Assembly: GCA_001657395.1 (NCBI GenBank)
Contig: LYSY01000001.1
Coordinates: 310,001 to 374,000 of the forward strand
DNA from: Rhodospirillales bacterium BBD 1991-14
GTDB lineage: Bacteria; Pseudomonadota; Alphaproteobacteria; Kiloniellales; Kiloniellaceae
Reading direction: 5' to 3'
Length of the DNA stretch: 64,000 nucleotides
Below the pieces are notes generated by a model. It worked only from the letters and a program-made list of their open reading frames with translations, was not told where the DNA came from and did no database searches. Both the position numbers and the translations under genes were made by a program. Shown here piece by piece: positions 18,495 to 28,239 of this stretch (positions within the stretch are counted from its first letter, which is position 1; each line of letters opens with the position of its first letter).

Positions 18495-19628
18495 ATGACG
18501 CGCTTGGAATCAGTCGGGGTCGGCCTCATCGGCACGGGCTACATGGGCAAGTGCCACGCCATTGCCTATACCGCCGTCGCTACGGTCTTCGGGCTGCCGC
18601 GCCCGCGCCTGGAGCTGCTCTGCGAGGTGGACGAGGCGCTGGCGGCCGAAAAGGCCGCCGCCTTCGGCTTCGCCCGCTCGACCGCCGACTGGCGTGCCCT
18701 GGTCAGCGATCCCGCGGTTGACGTGGTCTCCATCACCACGCCGAACGCCCTGCACCCCGCCATGGCCATCGAGGCGGCGCGCAACGGCAAACACGTCTAC
18801 TGCGAAAAGCCTCTGGCGCTGACCTTGGAGGAAGCCGAGGCCATGGCCGCGGCGGTGCGCGAGGCCGGGGTCCGGTCGCTGGTCGGCTACAACTACACAA
18901 AGAACCCCGCCGTCGCCCATGCCCGGCGCCTGGTGGAGGAGGGCGCCATCGGCCGTCTCGTCCACTTCCGTGGCGTTTTCGACGAGGACTATCTGGCCGA
19001 CCCGGAGCTGCCGCACAGTTGGCGCATGGAAAGAGCCAAGGCCGGCTCCGGAACCCTGGGAGATCTGGCCAGCCATCTCATCAACATGGCGCAGTTTCTC
19101 TGCGGCCCCATCGAGGCCGTCATGGCGGAGCTCACCACCATGCATGCCGAACGGCCCTTGCCGGACGGCGCGGCGGGCGCCACCGGGCGGGTGGAGAACG
19201 ACGATACTGTCTCGGCGCTGCTGCGCTTTCGCGACGGATTCTCCGGCAGCCTGGCCTCCAGCCGCATTGCCTGGGGCCGCAAATCGCGCTTCGCCTGGGA
19301 GCTGCACGGCAGCGCCGGCATGATCGCCTTCGATCAGGAGCGCATGAACGAACTTCAGCTCTATCAGGCCCGGGGCCCGAAAGCCGAGCAGGGGTTCAAG
19401 ACCATTCTCAGCGGCCCGGCCCATCCGCCCTTCGGGCTTTTCGTGCCGGCACCGGGCCACAGCCTCGGCTTCAACGACATGAAGGCCGTCGAGGTGGCGC
19501 ACCTGTTGCGCGGGCTTGCGGGCGAGGAGACGCTCTATCCGACCTTTGAGGACGCGCTGGCCACCGAGCGGGCTATGCACGCTGTGCTGCGCTCTGCCGA
19601 GGAGGCGCGCTGGGTCGCTCTGGATTAG
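18495..19628 (+). CDS. Gfo/Idh/MocA family oxidoreductase
   Basis: A 377-aa NAD(P)-dependent dehydrogenase. The dinucleotide motif is VGLIGTGYMGKCHAIAYTAV at the N-terminus, the EKP motif is YCEKPLALTLEEAE, and a C-terminal substrate-binding alpha/beta domain contains GDLASHLINMAQFL. It lies 78 bases after the transporter genes on the same strand. It is distinct from iolG and may handle another inositol isomer (scyllo- or D-chiro-) or a ring-modified derivative; that is inferred from position. The family covers many substrates, so no symbol is given. Confidence 0.82.
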   Translation: MTRLESVGVGLIGTGYMGKCHAIAYTAVATVFGLPRPRLELLCEVDEALAAEKAAAFGFARSTADWRALVSDPAVDVVSITTPNALHPAMAIEAARNGKHVYCEKPLALTLEEAEAMAAAVREAGVRSLVGYNYTKNPAVAHARRLVEEGAIGRLVHFRGVFDEDYLADPELPHSWRMERAKAGSGTLGDLASHLINMAQFLCGPIEAVMAELTTMHAERPLPDGAAGATGRVENDDTVSALLRFRDGFSGSLASSRIAWGRKSRFAWELHGSAGMIAFDQERMNELQLYQARGPKAEQGFKTILSGPAHPPFGLFVPAPGHSLGFNDMKAVEVAHLLRGLAGEETLYPTFEDALATERAMHAVLRSAEEARWVALD

Positions 19629-19655
19629 AGGAAATCTCTCCGTTATAGTGGAGCG

Positions 19656-20264
19656 ATGACGGATCAGCTTCCCCTGGATGCAGGCCCTTTGGACGCGGAA
19701 AGCATCGTTTCGCGCGTCGCCGAGACGCTGCGCGCGGTGCGCAAGGAACAGCAGCTTACCCTGGACGACCTGGCCCAGCGCTCCGGCGTGTCCCGCTCCA
19801 TGCTGTCCCAGATCGAACGCGGCGAAAGCAACCCGACCCTGGCGACCCTGTGGAACCTGACCCAGGCTCTGGGGGTCGACTTCGCGGGCCTGCTCGGCAA
19901 GCAGCCCGTGGCGGCGGCGGCCAGCGGCGAGGTGGAGCGTCTGCCGGCGGAGCGTACCCCCACTATTGACAGCCGCGGCGAGCGCTGCCGCCTCAGGATT
20001 CTGAGCCCGCCGAACCTCGCCGGCAGCGTCGAGTGGTACGAACTGCGCTTGGACGCCGGCGGCGCCCTGATCAGCGATGCCCATGCCCCCGGCTGCCGCG
20101 AGCACCTGACGGTGCTGGACGGCCGCATCGCCGTGCAGTCCGGCCTGCGCGAGGAAGAGGGGACGGCCGGCGATACGCTGCGCTACCGCGCCGACGTGGC
20201 GCACAGAATCGCCGCTCTGGATGGCAAGCCCGCCAGCGCGCTGCTGGTGGTGTTGAGCGGCTAG
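19656..20264 (+). CDS. XRE family regulator with C-terminal cupin domain
   Basis: A 202-aa regulator. The HTH_3 domain is at about residues 20-78 (LDDLAQRSGVSRSMLSQIER, then NPTLATLWNLTQALGVDF). A cupin_2 sensor is at about 125-195 (SVEWYELRLDAGG, HLTVLDGRIAVQSG). This domain pair is common in regulators of amino acid and amine catabolism. It lies 110 bases upstream of kbl-tdh on the same strand and 27 bases after the oxidoreductase, so the threonine genes are the most likely target. Confidence 0.85.
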   Translation: MTDQLPLDAGPLDAESIVSRVAETLRAVRKEQQLTLDDLAQRSGVSRSMLSQIERGESNPTLATLWNLTQALGVDFAGLLGKQPVAAAASGEVERLPAERTPTIDSRGERCRLRILSPPNLAGSVEWYELRLDAGGALISDAHAPGCREHLTVLDGRIAVQSGLREEEGTAGDTLRYRADVAHRIAALDGKPASALLVVLSG

Positions 20265-20374
20265 GTCCGCTGATTTTCAGGATCGGGTTGAAAAATCCGT
20301 CATAACGGAATACTGTCCACTATCACGTAGCCGCTCTGGGTATCAGAAACCGGAGCGAGACAGGGACCAGAGCC

Positions 20375-21562
<1,188 letters not shown>

Positions 21563-21601
21563 ACGCCGCACCATTCAAGCAGACGGCCCAAGGAGGCGTC
21601 C

Positions 21602-22630
21602 ATGAAAGCCCTGATCAAGGAAAGGCCCGAGCCGGGTATCTGGCTGGGTGAGCAGCCTGAGCCCAAGGTCGGTCCCGACGAGGTGCTGATCAAAATCCGC
21701 AAGACCGCGATCTGCGGCACCGACGTCCACATCTACAACTGGGATGCCTGGGCGGCGAAGACCGTGCCGGTGCCGCTGACCATCGGCCACGAGTATTGCG
21801 GCGAGATTGCCGAACTCGGCGCCAACGTGCGCGATCTCACGGTCGGACAGCGGGTCTCCGGCGAAGGCCACATCATCGGCGGACGCAGCCGCAACGCCCG
21901 GGCCGGACGCTTCCACCTCGACCCCGACACCCGCGGCGTCGGGGTGAACCTGCCGGGCGCCTTTGCCGAATACCTCGTGCTGCCGGCGTTCAACGTGGTG
22001 CCGCTGCCGGACCATCTCTCCGATGACATCGGCGCCATCCTCGACCCGCTGGGCAACGCGGTCCACACGGCCCTGACCTTCGATCTAGTGGGCGAAGACG
22101 TCCTGATCACCGGCGCCGGGCCGATCGGAATCATGGCCGCCGCCATCGCGCGGCACGTCGGCGCCCGCAACATCGTCCTGACCGATGTCAACGAGTACCG
22201 GCTCTCCCTGGCGCAGCAGATCACCGATCTGCGGCCCGTCAACGTCGCCAAGGAGGATCTGCGCGACGTCATGGCCGAGTTGAAGATGAAAGAGGGCTTC
22301 GATGTCGGCTTCGAGATGTCGGGCGTTCCCACGGCCTTCGACCAGATGATCGACCTGATGATGATGGGCGGACGGATCGCGTTGCTAGGCATCCCGGCGG
22401 AGGCCCGGCCCTTCGACTGGAACCCCGTGATCTTCAAGGCCCTGACCATCAAGGCGATCTATGGTCGGGAGATGTTCGAGACCTGGTACAAGATGATCGC
22501 GATGTTGGAATCCGGCCTCGCGGTCGACCGCATCGTCACCCACAGCTTCCCGGTGAGCGACTTCCAGGAGGCCTTTACGGTCATGCGCTCCGGCCAGAGC
22601 GGCAAGGTGGTGCTGGACTGGGCCGCCTAA
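21602..22630 (+). CDS. tdh: L-threonine 3-dehydrogenase lacking the structural-zinc cysteines
   Basis: A 342-aa medium-chain dehydrogenase of the Tdh family. The catalytic zinc site is present: Cys38 in [13 protein letters not shown], and His63/Glu64 in TIGHEYCGE. The Rossmann motif is [20 protein letters not shown]. It oxidises L-threonine to 2-amino-3-ketobutyrate with NAD+. The lobe that in E. coli Tdh carries Cys93, 96, 99 and 107 for structural zinc reads [17 protein letters not shown] here, so the four positions are Gly, Ser, Ala and Asp. The rest of the alignment, including VSGEGH before and GVGVN after, is preserved. Second gene of the kbl-tdh pair. Confidence 0.95.
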   Translation: MKALIKERPEPGIWLGEQPEPKVGPDEVLIKIRKTAICGTDVHIYNWDAWAAKTVPVPLTIGHEYCGEIAELGANVRDLTVGQRVSGEGHIIGGRSRNARAGRFHLDPDTRGVGVNLPGAFAEYLVLPAFNVVPLPDHLSDDIGAILDPLGNAVHTALTFDLVGEDVLITGAGPIGIMAAAIARHVGARNIVLTDVNEYRLSLAQQITDLRPVNVAKEDLRDVMAELKMKEGFDVGFEMSGVPTAFDQMIDLMMMGGRIALLGIPAEARPFDWNPVIFKALTIKAIYGREMFETWYKMIAMLESGLAVDRIVTHSFPVSDFQEAFTVMRSGQSGKVVLDWAA

Positions 22631-22652
22631 GGTGCGGCAGAGCGGCCCGGCG

Positions 22653-23384
22653 TCAGAGCTGGGTGATGCCGTGGAGTTCCAGCAGCTCGACCAGCATGGC
22701 GCCGGCCCGGCGGCGGTGCTGATGATGCAGCCGGCGCGCGGCCTCGCCGTCCTGCCGCTCTATGGCATCCACCACGGCCGCGTGGTCCTTGTTTGAGTCC
22801 ACCGGCTTGGGCCGGAGGCGCAACGTTGCCATGCGGGCCCGGTGCGCCTGATCGCGGCAGGTGTTCACCCAGACGCGCAGCCGTTCGTTGCCGCTGTACT
22901 CCACCAGCAGGTTGTGAAAGCGTTCGTCGGCCTCGGCCCAGGCTTTCAGATCGTCCGCGGCCAGGGCGCTGTCCATGTCGTCCACTGCCTGCCGCAGGAC
23001 GGCAAGGCGGTCGGGATCGAGCCCGCGCTCCGCGACGATCTCAGCCGCCGTCGATTCAAGACCGGTCAGGATTTCATAGATCTCCCGCATGTCGGCCACC
23101 GAAATCGGCAGGATGCGCATGCCGTGGCGCGGGCGGACCTCGACGATCCCTTCCTTGGCCAGGCGGATCAGGGCCTCGCGCACCGGGGTCCGGCTCATGC
23201 CGAGCAGCTCAGCCAGTTCCTGCTCCAGCGCCTGGAACCCGGCGGGCATCTCGTTGTCCAGGATGCGCCGCTTCAACTCCTGATAGGCCCGTTCCGACTG
23301 CGACAGGCGTTGGCTGCCGTCAGCCGCAGCGGTCTTGGTGCCCGCCTTGGCGGCGGGCGGGCGGGATTTGTCCAGACTGGTCAT
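22653..23384 (-). CDS. GntR family transcriptional regulator (FCD domain)
   Basis: A 243-aa FadR/VanR-type GntR regulator. The winged helix spans about residues 25-92 (AYQELKRRILDNEMPAG, LLGMSRTPVREALIRLAKEG). The all-helical FCD ligand domain follows (about 100-225), with a metal/ligand-binding Asp/His pattern in DDLKAWAEADERFHNLLVE. It is the last gene of a leftward group after a Gfo/Idh and a LeuB-like dehydrogenase, and is a plausible regulator of the 23495-28069 sugar-acid cluster. Paired ATGCATA repeats in the 25655-25860 intergenic region are candidate operators. Confidence 0.9.
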   Translation of the reverse strand: MTSLDKSRPPAAKAGTKTAAADGSQRLSQSERAYQELKRRILDNEMPAGFQALEQELAELLGMSRTPVREALIRLAKEGIVEVRPRHGMRILPISVADMREIYEILTGLESTAAEIVAERGLDPDRLAVLRQAVDDMDSALAADDLKAWAEADERFHNLLVEYSGNERLRVWVNTCRDQAHRARMATLRLRPKPVDSNKDHAAVVDAIERQDGEAARRLHHQHRRRAGAMLVELLELHGITQL

Positions 23385-23494
23385 TTCTTTCGCGCGCGTT
23401 GATCCCTTTGGATTGCTGCAACACCCGTGAGTCTAGCCCACCGGGCGGGTCGAGCGCCACAGGGCCGCCCACCGGGGCCGCCCATCCGGGCCAC

Positions 23495-24511
23495 CTAAAG
23501 CGGAACCCGGCAACCCAGGCGGTCGGACTCATAGACCGCTTCCTCGATGCGCAGGTTGGCCAGGTAGTCCCGGCCGGAATTCATCACCGCACTGCCGGTG
23601 AGCAGGTGGTCGACCACGTGGCGCTGCAGGCGGAACACACAGTCCCCGCCGAAGCCTTTGTTCTCCCAGGGATAGGTGATCACCTCCTCTGTATTGCCGC
23701 CAAAGGGGCGGAGGTAGAGCCGTCCGTCCCCATCCAACCTCAGGCTGCCTTCGGAGCCTTCGATCACCATCTCGCCCATGGTCAGGCGGCGGTTTTCCGC
23801 CGCGTGATCAGCCAGCCGGTTGCCGTCGAACAGCCCGCGGGCGCCGTCTTCGAAGTCCAGCAGGATGAAACCGGCATCTTCGCCGGCAATCGCCGGGTTG
23901 AGCCGGCGCAGCGCGGCGTAGACCCCTGTAGCCTCGCCCAGCAGAAAGCGAAAGACGTCGATCAGGTGGATTGCCGTCTCGTGCACGAGAAAGCGCTCCA
24001 TCTTCTGGAAGTAGGGCTGGCGGTCCAGGTAAGCCTCGGGCCCCTGGCCGTCGCCGGGGCGCAGGCGAAAACCGGCCTGGTAGATCCGGCCCAGGCGGCC
24101 GTCCTCGATCAGCGCGCGGGCCTTCTGGTGCCAGGGCTGGAAGCGGAAGTTCTCGTGGACCACCAGCAGGACGCCGGCTTCCTCGCAGAGGGCAACGGCT
24201 TGCTCGGCTTCCGCGAGGGTTCGGCAAAAGGGTTTCTGGCAGACAATGGCCACCTTGCGGGCCGCCGCCTGCCGGATCAGGTCCAGGTGGGCCGGCGGCG
24301 GGGCGATGATGTCCAGCAGATCCAGATTCTCCTGCGCCAGCATTTCCGCCAGGCTGACGAATGGGGTGGCACCATGCATCTCGGCCATCTTGTGGGCGCC
24401 GGCGGCATCGCGGTCGCAGACGCCGGCCAGCTTGGTCTCGGCGATGCGGGCCCAGCCGTCGTAGTGAAACTGGCTGAAGTAGCCGGTGCCGACGGTCCCC
24501 AGTTTCAACAC
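23495..24511 (-). CDS. Gfo/Idh/MocA family oxidoreductase
   Basis: A 338-aa NAD(P)-dependent dehydrogenase. The N-terminus is KLGTVGTGYFSQFHYDGWAR, with the EKP position replaced by CQKPFCRTLAEAEQ, so the usual glutamate is glutamine. The C-terminal domain contains HETAIHLIDVFRFLLGEA with the family's catalytic-type His/Asp. It lies 27 bases downstream of the LeuB-type gene and 110 bases upstream of the GntR gene, all leftward. Its substrate is unknown; a sugar acid or its lactone fits the neighbours. Confidence 0.82.
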   Translation of the reverse strand: MLKLGTVGTGYFSQFHYDGWARIAETKLAGVCDRDAAGAHKMAEMHGATPFVSLAEMLAQENLDLLDIIAPPPAHLDLIRQAAARKVAIVCQKPFCRTLAEAEQAVALCEEAGVLLVVHENFRFQPWHQKARALIEDGRLGRIYQAGFRLRPGDGQGPEAYLDRQPYFQKMERFLVHETAIHLIDVFRFLLGEATGVYAALRRLNPAIAGEDAGFILLDFEDGARGLFDGNRLADHAAENRRLTMGEMVIEGSEGSLRLDGDGRLYLRPFGGNTEEVITYPWENKGFGGDCVFRLQRHVVDHLLTGSAVMNSGRDYLANLRIEEAVYESDRLGCRVPL

Positions 24512-24538
24512 GTTCTGCTTCCTCCGGCCGCGGCCGTG

Positions 24539-25654
24539 TCAGCCCGCGGCCGCGGCCTCGGGGTCGTGGAGGGCTGCCATCACCGCCTCGCTGACGGCAT
24601 GGGTGCCGGAGGAACCGCCGAGATCGAAGGGTACCACTCTGCCGGAAGCGAAGACGCGGTCCACCGCCGTGCGGATCATTGCGGCGGCCTGCGCGCAGGC
24701 AGGCAGGCTTTCGCGCACCGCCAGCCAGTCCAGCATCATGGCGGCGGAGAGGAACATGGCTGTCGGGTTTGCCTTGCCCTGTCCGGCGATGTCGGGCGCG
24801 CTGCCGTGGCAGGGCTGGAAGACCGCATGGTCGTCGCCGATGTCGGCGGAGGGCGCCATGCCCATGCCGCCGATCAGCCCGGCGCCGAGGTCGGAGAGGA
24901 TGTCGCCGAACATGTTTTCGGTCACCAGAACGTCGAAGTCCCAGGGGTGGCGGACCATGTTCAGCGCGGTTGCGTCGATGTAGGCATGGTCGGCACCGAT
25001 GTCCGGATGCAGCGCCGCGCGCTCGTCGAAAACCTTGCGGAAGAAGGCGAAGGAGGTGAACACGTTCGCCTTGTCGACGCAGGTCACGCGCCCGGGCCGT
25101 CCCGCCGCCTTGCGCTCGCCGGCCAGCCTGAAGGCGAAGTCGAACAGCCGCTCGCAGACGGCGCGCGTGATGACCTGGGTGTCGCGGGCTTCGCTGTCGT
25201 TCTCGACACTTCCCTTGCCGCGGGCGGCGAAGAGGCCCTCGGTCGACTCCCGGATCAGCACGAAGTCGAGACCGGCCGCGCGCGGGTCCGCCAGGACCGA
25301 CGGCGTGCCGGCGACGCTGCGCACGGGCCTGACACCGGCGTAGAGACCGAACTCAAAGCGCAGATCCAACTGTGGCGCCACCTCGGTCCCATCGGGATAG
25401 CGGATGTCGGGCAAGCCCATGGCGGCCAGCAGGATGGCATCAGCCTCGCGGGCGGCCCGCAGCGAGTCCGGCGGCAACGCGGTTCCCTCCCGGCTGTAGG
25501 TGCCGGCACCGGCGGGCAGGGACTTGAACGTGAGGTCGAAACCGCCCACAGTCTCGGTGACGGCCGACAGGAGGTCGAGGCATGGCTGCGTGATTTCGGT
25601 GCCGATGCCGTCACCCTCAAAGACCGCGATTTCGAGGCTCTTCTTCCCGTTCAT
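24539..25654 (-). CDS. Isocitrate/isopropylmalate dehydrogenase family protein
   Basis: A roughly 371-aa metal- and NAD-dependent beta-decarboxylating dehydrogenase. The family landmarks are IAVFEGDGIGTEI at the N-terminus, the substrate-phosphate/acid loop IRESTEGLFAARG, the catalytic lysine in VTCVDKANVF, and the Asp-rich metal site with VTENMFGDILSDLGAGLIGG. The cluster lacks leucine-pathway genes and contains sugar-acid kinase and decarboxylase genes, so tartrate, D-malate or a related hydroxy acid is a likelier substrate than isopropylmalate. The ATG at 25654 precedes the fold directly; a GTG at 25675 is the alternative. Confidence 0.85.
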   Translation of the reverse strand: MNGKKSLEIAVFEGDGIGTEITQPCLDLLSAVTETVGGFDLTFKSLPAGAGTYSREGTALPPDSLRAAREADAILLAAMGLPDIRYPDGTEVAPQLDLRFEFGLYAGVRPVRSVAGTPSVLADPRAAGLDFVLIRESTEGLFAARGKGSVENDSEARDTQVITRAVCERLFDFAFRLAGERKAAGRPGRVTCVDKANVFTSFAFFRKVFDERAALHPDIGADHAYIDATALNMVRHPWDFDVLVTENMFGDILSDLGAGLIGGMGMAPSADIGDDHAVFQPCHGSAPDIAGQGKANPTAMFLSAAMMLDWLAVRESLPACAQAAAMIRTAVDRVFASGRVVPFDLGGSSGTHAVSEAVMAALHDPEAAAAG

Positions 25655-25733
25655 GTCTATTCCATCTGCTCCCACAGGCGTCGCTCAGCGCGGCGCGTAG
25701 ACCCAGCCACAACCTTGCAATCTCACAGAAGAT

Positions 25734-25760
25734 AATGCATACATTAAAGCATGCATATGT
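25734..25760. promoter_or_regulatory. Paired ATGCATA repeats in a divergent promoter region, possible GntR operators
   Basis: ATGCATA occurs at 25735-25741 and again at 25751-25757, each within a small inverted repeat (AATG-N4-CATT and CATGCATATG). The patch is A/T-rich and lies between the divergent LeuB-type and DUF1537 genes. FadR-type GntR regulators often bind short A/T-rich palindromes of this kind. Confidence 0.35.
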
Positions 25761-25860
25761 GCCAGCGCCAATCGTTTCCTCTCATTTTCGATGGACTTGG
25801 GCAAGGGCGGGGACGGTTGCCCGTGCTGCGCCACGGTTCGCGTAGAGGCTGAGGCGCCAT

Positions 25861-27126
25861 ATGCTGCTGGGTTGCATTGCCGATGATCTGACGGGCGCCA
25901 CCGATCTGGCTCTGATGCTGGTGCGTGGCGGCATGCGGACGGTTCAGGTTATCGGCGTGCCCGATGATCCGGGCAGTCTGCCGCAGGCCGATGCCATCGT
26001 CGTGGCGCTGAAGTCCCGCACCATTCCAGCCGAGGAGGCGGTCGCCCAGTCGCTTGCCAGCGCGGAGGCGCTGCTGGCCGCCGGCGCGCGCCAGTTCTTC
26101 TTCAAATACTGCTCGACCTTCGATTCCACGGACCGCGGCAACATCGGGCCGGTGACCGAGGCGCTGATGGAGCGCCTGGACTGTCCTTTCACGCTGGCCT
26201 GCCCGGCCTTTCCCGCGACGGGACGCACGGTCTATCTGGGGCACCTCTTCGTCGGCAACCTTCTGCTCTCCGACAGTCCTTTGAAGGATCACCCGCTGAC
26301 ACCGATGCGGGACCCCAACCTGGTTTCCGTGCTGAGCCGCCAGACAGGGCGCGCGGTGGGGCTGGTGCCCTTTGACGTCGTCGACCGCGGCGCGGACGCG
26401 CTGAGCGCGGCCTTTCGCGAGGCGGAAGAGGCGGGGACGGCCATCGCCATCGTCGACGCGGTCAGTGACCGTCACCTTCACACCATCGGCGAGGCGGCTG
26501 CCGACCTGCCGCTCATCACCGGCGGCTCCGGGGTGGCCATCGGCCTGCCGGAGAGCTTCCGCCGCCGCGGCCAGATCGCTTCCGGCGATCCGGTGGCCGG
26601 GTTTGCCCCGCCCGGGGGCCGCGCGGCCATCCTGGCCGGCTCTTGCTCGGCGGCGACACAAGAACAGGTGGCTGAGGCGCGGGCGGCGGGCATTCCCGCG
26701 TTTCGGGTCGATCCGCAAGACCTCGCGTCCGGGCAGACCGGCGTGGCCGAGGTCCTGGCCTGGGCGGCGGAGCAGGGCGGCGAGGGACCGCTGCTTGTTT
26801 ACTCGACGGCCACGCCGGAAACCGTGCGCAGTGTCCAGGACCGCTTGGGCCGGGATGCAGCCGGTGCCCTCGTCGAAAAGACCTTGGCGGAGGTCGCCTG
26901 CGGCCTTGTCGAGCAGGGCGTGCGGCGCCTGATCGTTGCCGGCGGCGAAACCTCCGGCGCCGTTGTCCAGGCGCTCGGTGTCCGGGTGCTGGAGATCGGG
27001 CCGGAGATCGATCCGGGTGTTCCCTGGACCGTCGCCGCGGGCGCGCCGTCCGTGGCGCTGGCCCTGAAGTCCGGAAACTTCGGCGCGCCGGACTTTTTTG
27101 TGAAGGCGTGGGACCTTCTGGCATGA
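25861..27126 (+). CDS. otnK: Four-carbon acid sugar kinase family protein (DUF1537)
   Basis: A 421-aa protein with the two-domain DUF1537 kinase fold. The N-terminal substrate domain opens LLGCIADDLTGATDLALMLV. The C-terminal nucleotide-binding domain has LIVAGGETSGAVVQALGV and later GVPWTVAAGAPSVALALKSGNFG. Characterised members phosphorylate four-carbon sugar acids such as 3-oxo-tetronate (OtnK) or D-threonate/D-erythronate (DtnK). The overlapping downstream gene is a class II aldolase-family decarboxylase, the OtnC partner, which favours OtnK. Divergent from the LeuB-type gene. Confidence 0.85.
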   Translation: MLLGCIADDLTGATDLALMLVRGGMRTVQVIGVPDDPGSLPQADAIVVALKSRTIPAEEAVAQSLASAEALLAAGARQFFFKYCSTFDSTDRGNIGPVTEALMERLDCPFTLACPAFPATGRTVYLGHLFVGNLLLSDSPLKDHPLTPMRDPNLVSVLSRQTGRAVGLVPFDVVDRGADALSAAFREAEEAGTAIAIVDAVSDRHLHTIGEAAADLPLITGGSGVAIGLPESFRRRGQIASGDPVAGFAPPGGRAAILAGSCSAATQEQVAEARAAGIPAFRVDPQDLASGQTGVAEVLAWAAEQGGEGPLLVYSTATPETVRSVQDRLGRDAAGALVEKTLAEVACGLVEQGVRRLIVAGGETSGAVVQALGVRVLEIGPEIDPGVPWTVAAGAPSVALALKSGNFGAPDFFVKAWDLLA

Positions 27127-27758
27127 GTGAGGATGCCCGCCTGCGCGAGGCGATCTGCGCGACCGGCCGGTCCCTCTACGACCGCGGCCTGACCTTCGGC
27201 AGCACCGGCAACATCAGCCAACGTCTGCCGGACGGCGGCTGGCTGATGACCCCGACCAACGCCTCCCTGGGGGCGCTCGATCCAGCCAGCCTGTCGCGCC
27301 TGGACGCGGAGGGGCAATGGATCTCCGGCGACAAGCCGACGAAGGAGACCTTTCTGCATATCGCCATGTACCGGGAGCGCGCAGATGCCGCCGCCGTGGT
27401 CCATCTTCATTCGACCCATTCGGTGGCAGTGAGCTGCCTCGACGGCATCGACCCGGAGGACGTGCTGCCGCCCATCACCGGCTACTACGTGATGAGGGTC
27501 GGGCGCCTGCCGCTCGTGCCCTATTTCCCGCCCGGCGATCAGGATCTGGCCAAGGCCGTCGGCAAGCTGGCGGGCAAGCACCACGCGGTTCTGCTGGCCA
27601 ACCATGGGCCGGTGGTCGCCGGCACCAGCCTGGAGGCGGCGCTCTATGCCACCGAGGAGTTGGAAGAGACCGCCAAGCTGTTCCTGCTGCTGAGGGGGGC
27701 AGCCGTGCGTGTCTTGACGCAGGAGCAGGTGGAGGAACTCAGAAAGCGGTTCGGATAG
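27123..27758 (+). CDS. otnC: Class II aldolase/adducin family protein, probable 3-oxo-tetronate 4-phosphate decarboxylase
   Basis: A 211-aa class II aldolase-fold protein. The substrate-phosphate loop is FGSTGNISQRLPDGGWLMTP, the catalytic acid is in KPTKETFLHIAMY, and the metal histidines are in VVHLHSTHSVAVS plus the later LLANHGPVVAG. OtnC enzymes decarboxylate 3-oxo-tetronate 4-phosphate to dihydroxyacetone phosphate. The ATG overlaps the kinase stop as ATGA, which sets the start and indicates translational coupling. Confidence 0.87.
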   Translation: MSEDARLREAICATGRSLYDRGLTFGSTGNISQRLPDGGWLMTPTNASLGALDPASLSRLDAEGQWISGDKPTKETFLHIAMYRERADAAAVVHLHSTHSVAVSCLDGIDPEDVLPPITGYYVMRVGRLPLVPYFPPGDQDLAKAVGKLAGKHHAVLLANHGPVVAGTSLEAALYATEELEETAKLFLLLRGAAVRVLTQEQVEELRKRFG

Positions 27759-27769
27759 GGGCAGGGGAC

Positions 27770-28069
27770 ATGTTTGTTGTGACGGTCGTCTTCGAGGTGA
27801 AGCCGGACTTCGCGGAAGACTTCCGCGCCGCGGTCCTCCGCCAGGCCGAGGTCTCCCTCAGCCGCGAGGACGCCTGTCATCGCTTCGACGTCTGCAGAGA
27901 CGAAAGTGCCGGTACGCGCTTTTTCCTCTACGAGATCTACGAAGACCGGGCGGCTTTCGACCTCCACCTCGCCAGCGATCACTTCGCGGACTTCGACGGC
28001 AAGGTCGGCCCCTGGGTGACCGGGAAGACGGTTGAGTGCTGGCTTCTGGACCGGGGCGAAGCGGACTGA
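27770..28069 (+). CDS. Antibiotic biosynthesis monooxygenase (ABM) domain protein
   Basis: A 99-aa ferredoxin-like alpha/beta protein of the ABM/YgiN type: FVVTVVFEVKPDFAEDFRAA opens the first strand and helix, then FDVCRDESAGTRFFLYEIYE and FDLHLASDHFADF. Such small dimeric proteins range from quinol monooxygenases to non-catalytic helpers in sugar-acid operons. It lies 11 bases after otnC with its own ribosome site (GCAGGGG), so it belongs to this operon. The exact reaction is unknown. Confidence 0.85.
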   Translation: MFVVTVVFEVKPDFAEDFRAAVLRQAEVSLSREDACHRFDVCRDESAGTRFFLYEIYEDRAAFDLHLASDHFADFDGKVGPWVTGKTVECWLLDRGEAD

Positions 28070-28104
28070 TCCGGCCATATCCACGGGAATAAAGGCGGAC
28101 GCCG

Positions 28105-28147
28105 GGAGGTCCATCTTCCCAGGAGGTCCATCTTCCCAGGAGGTCCA
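28105..28147. repeat. 17-base tandem repeat, 2.5 copies
   Basis: The unit GGAGGTCCATCTTCCCA occurs twice in full at 28105-28121 and 28122-28138, with a partial third copy at 28139-28147. It lies in the 170-base gap between the ABM-domain gene and the arylsulfotransferase-like gene. Each unit includes a GGAGG core and a small inverted element. The copies are identical, so it may vary in number. Confidence 0.9.
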
Positions 28148-28239
28148 ACCCGTGCAGCTTGCCCGATCTTTGATCCTCGCCCTTTGGCCGAAAGGCCGCC
28201 ACGACTCTTGCGTCACGCAATCAAGAGAAAGAGCGGACC

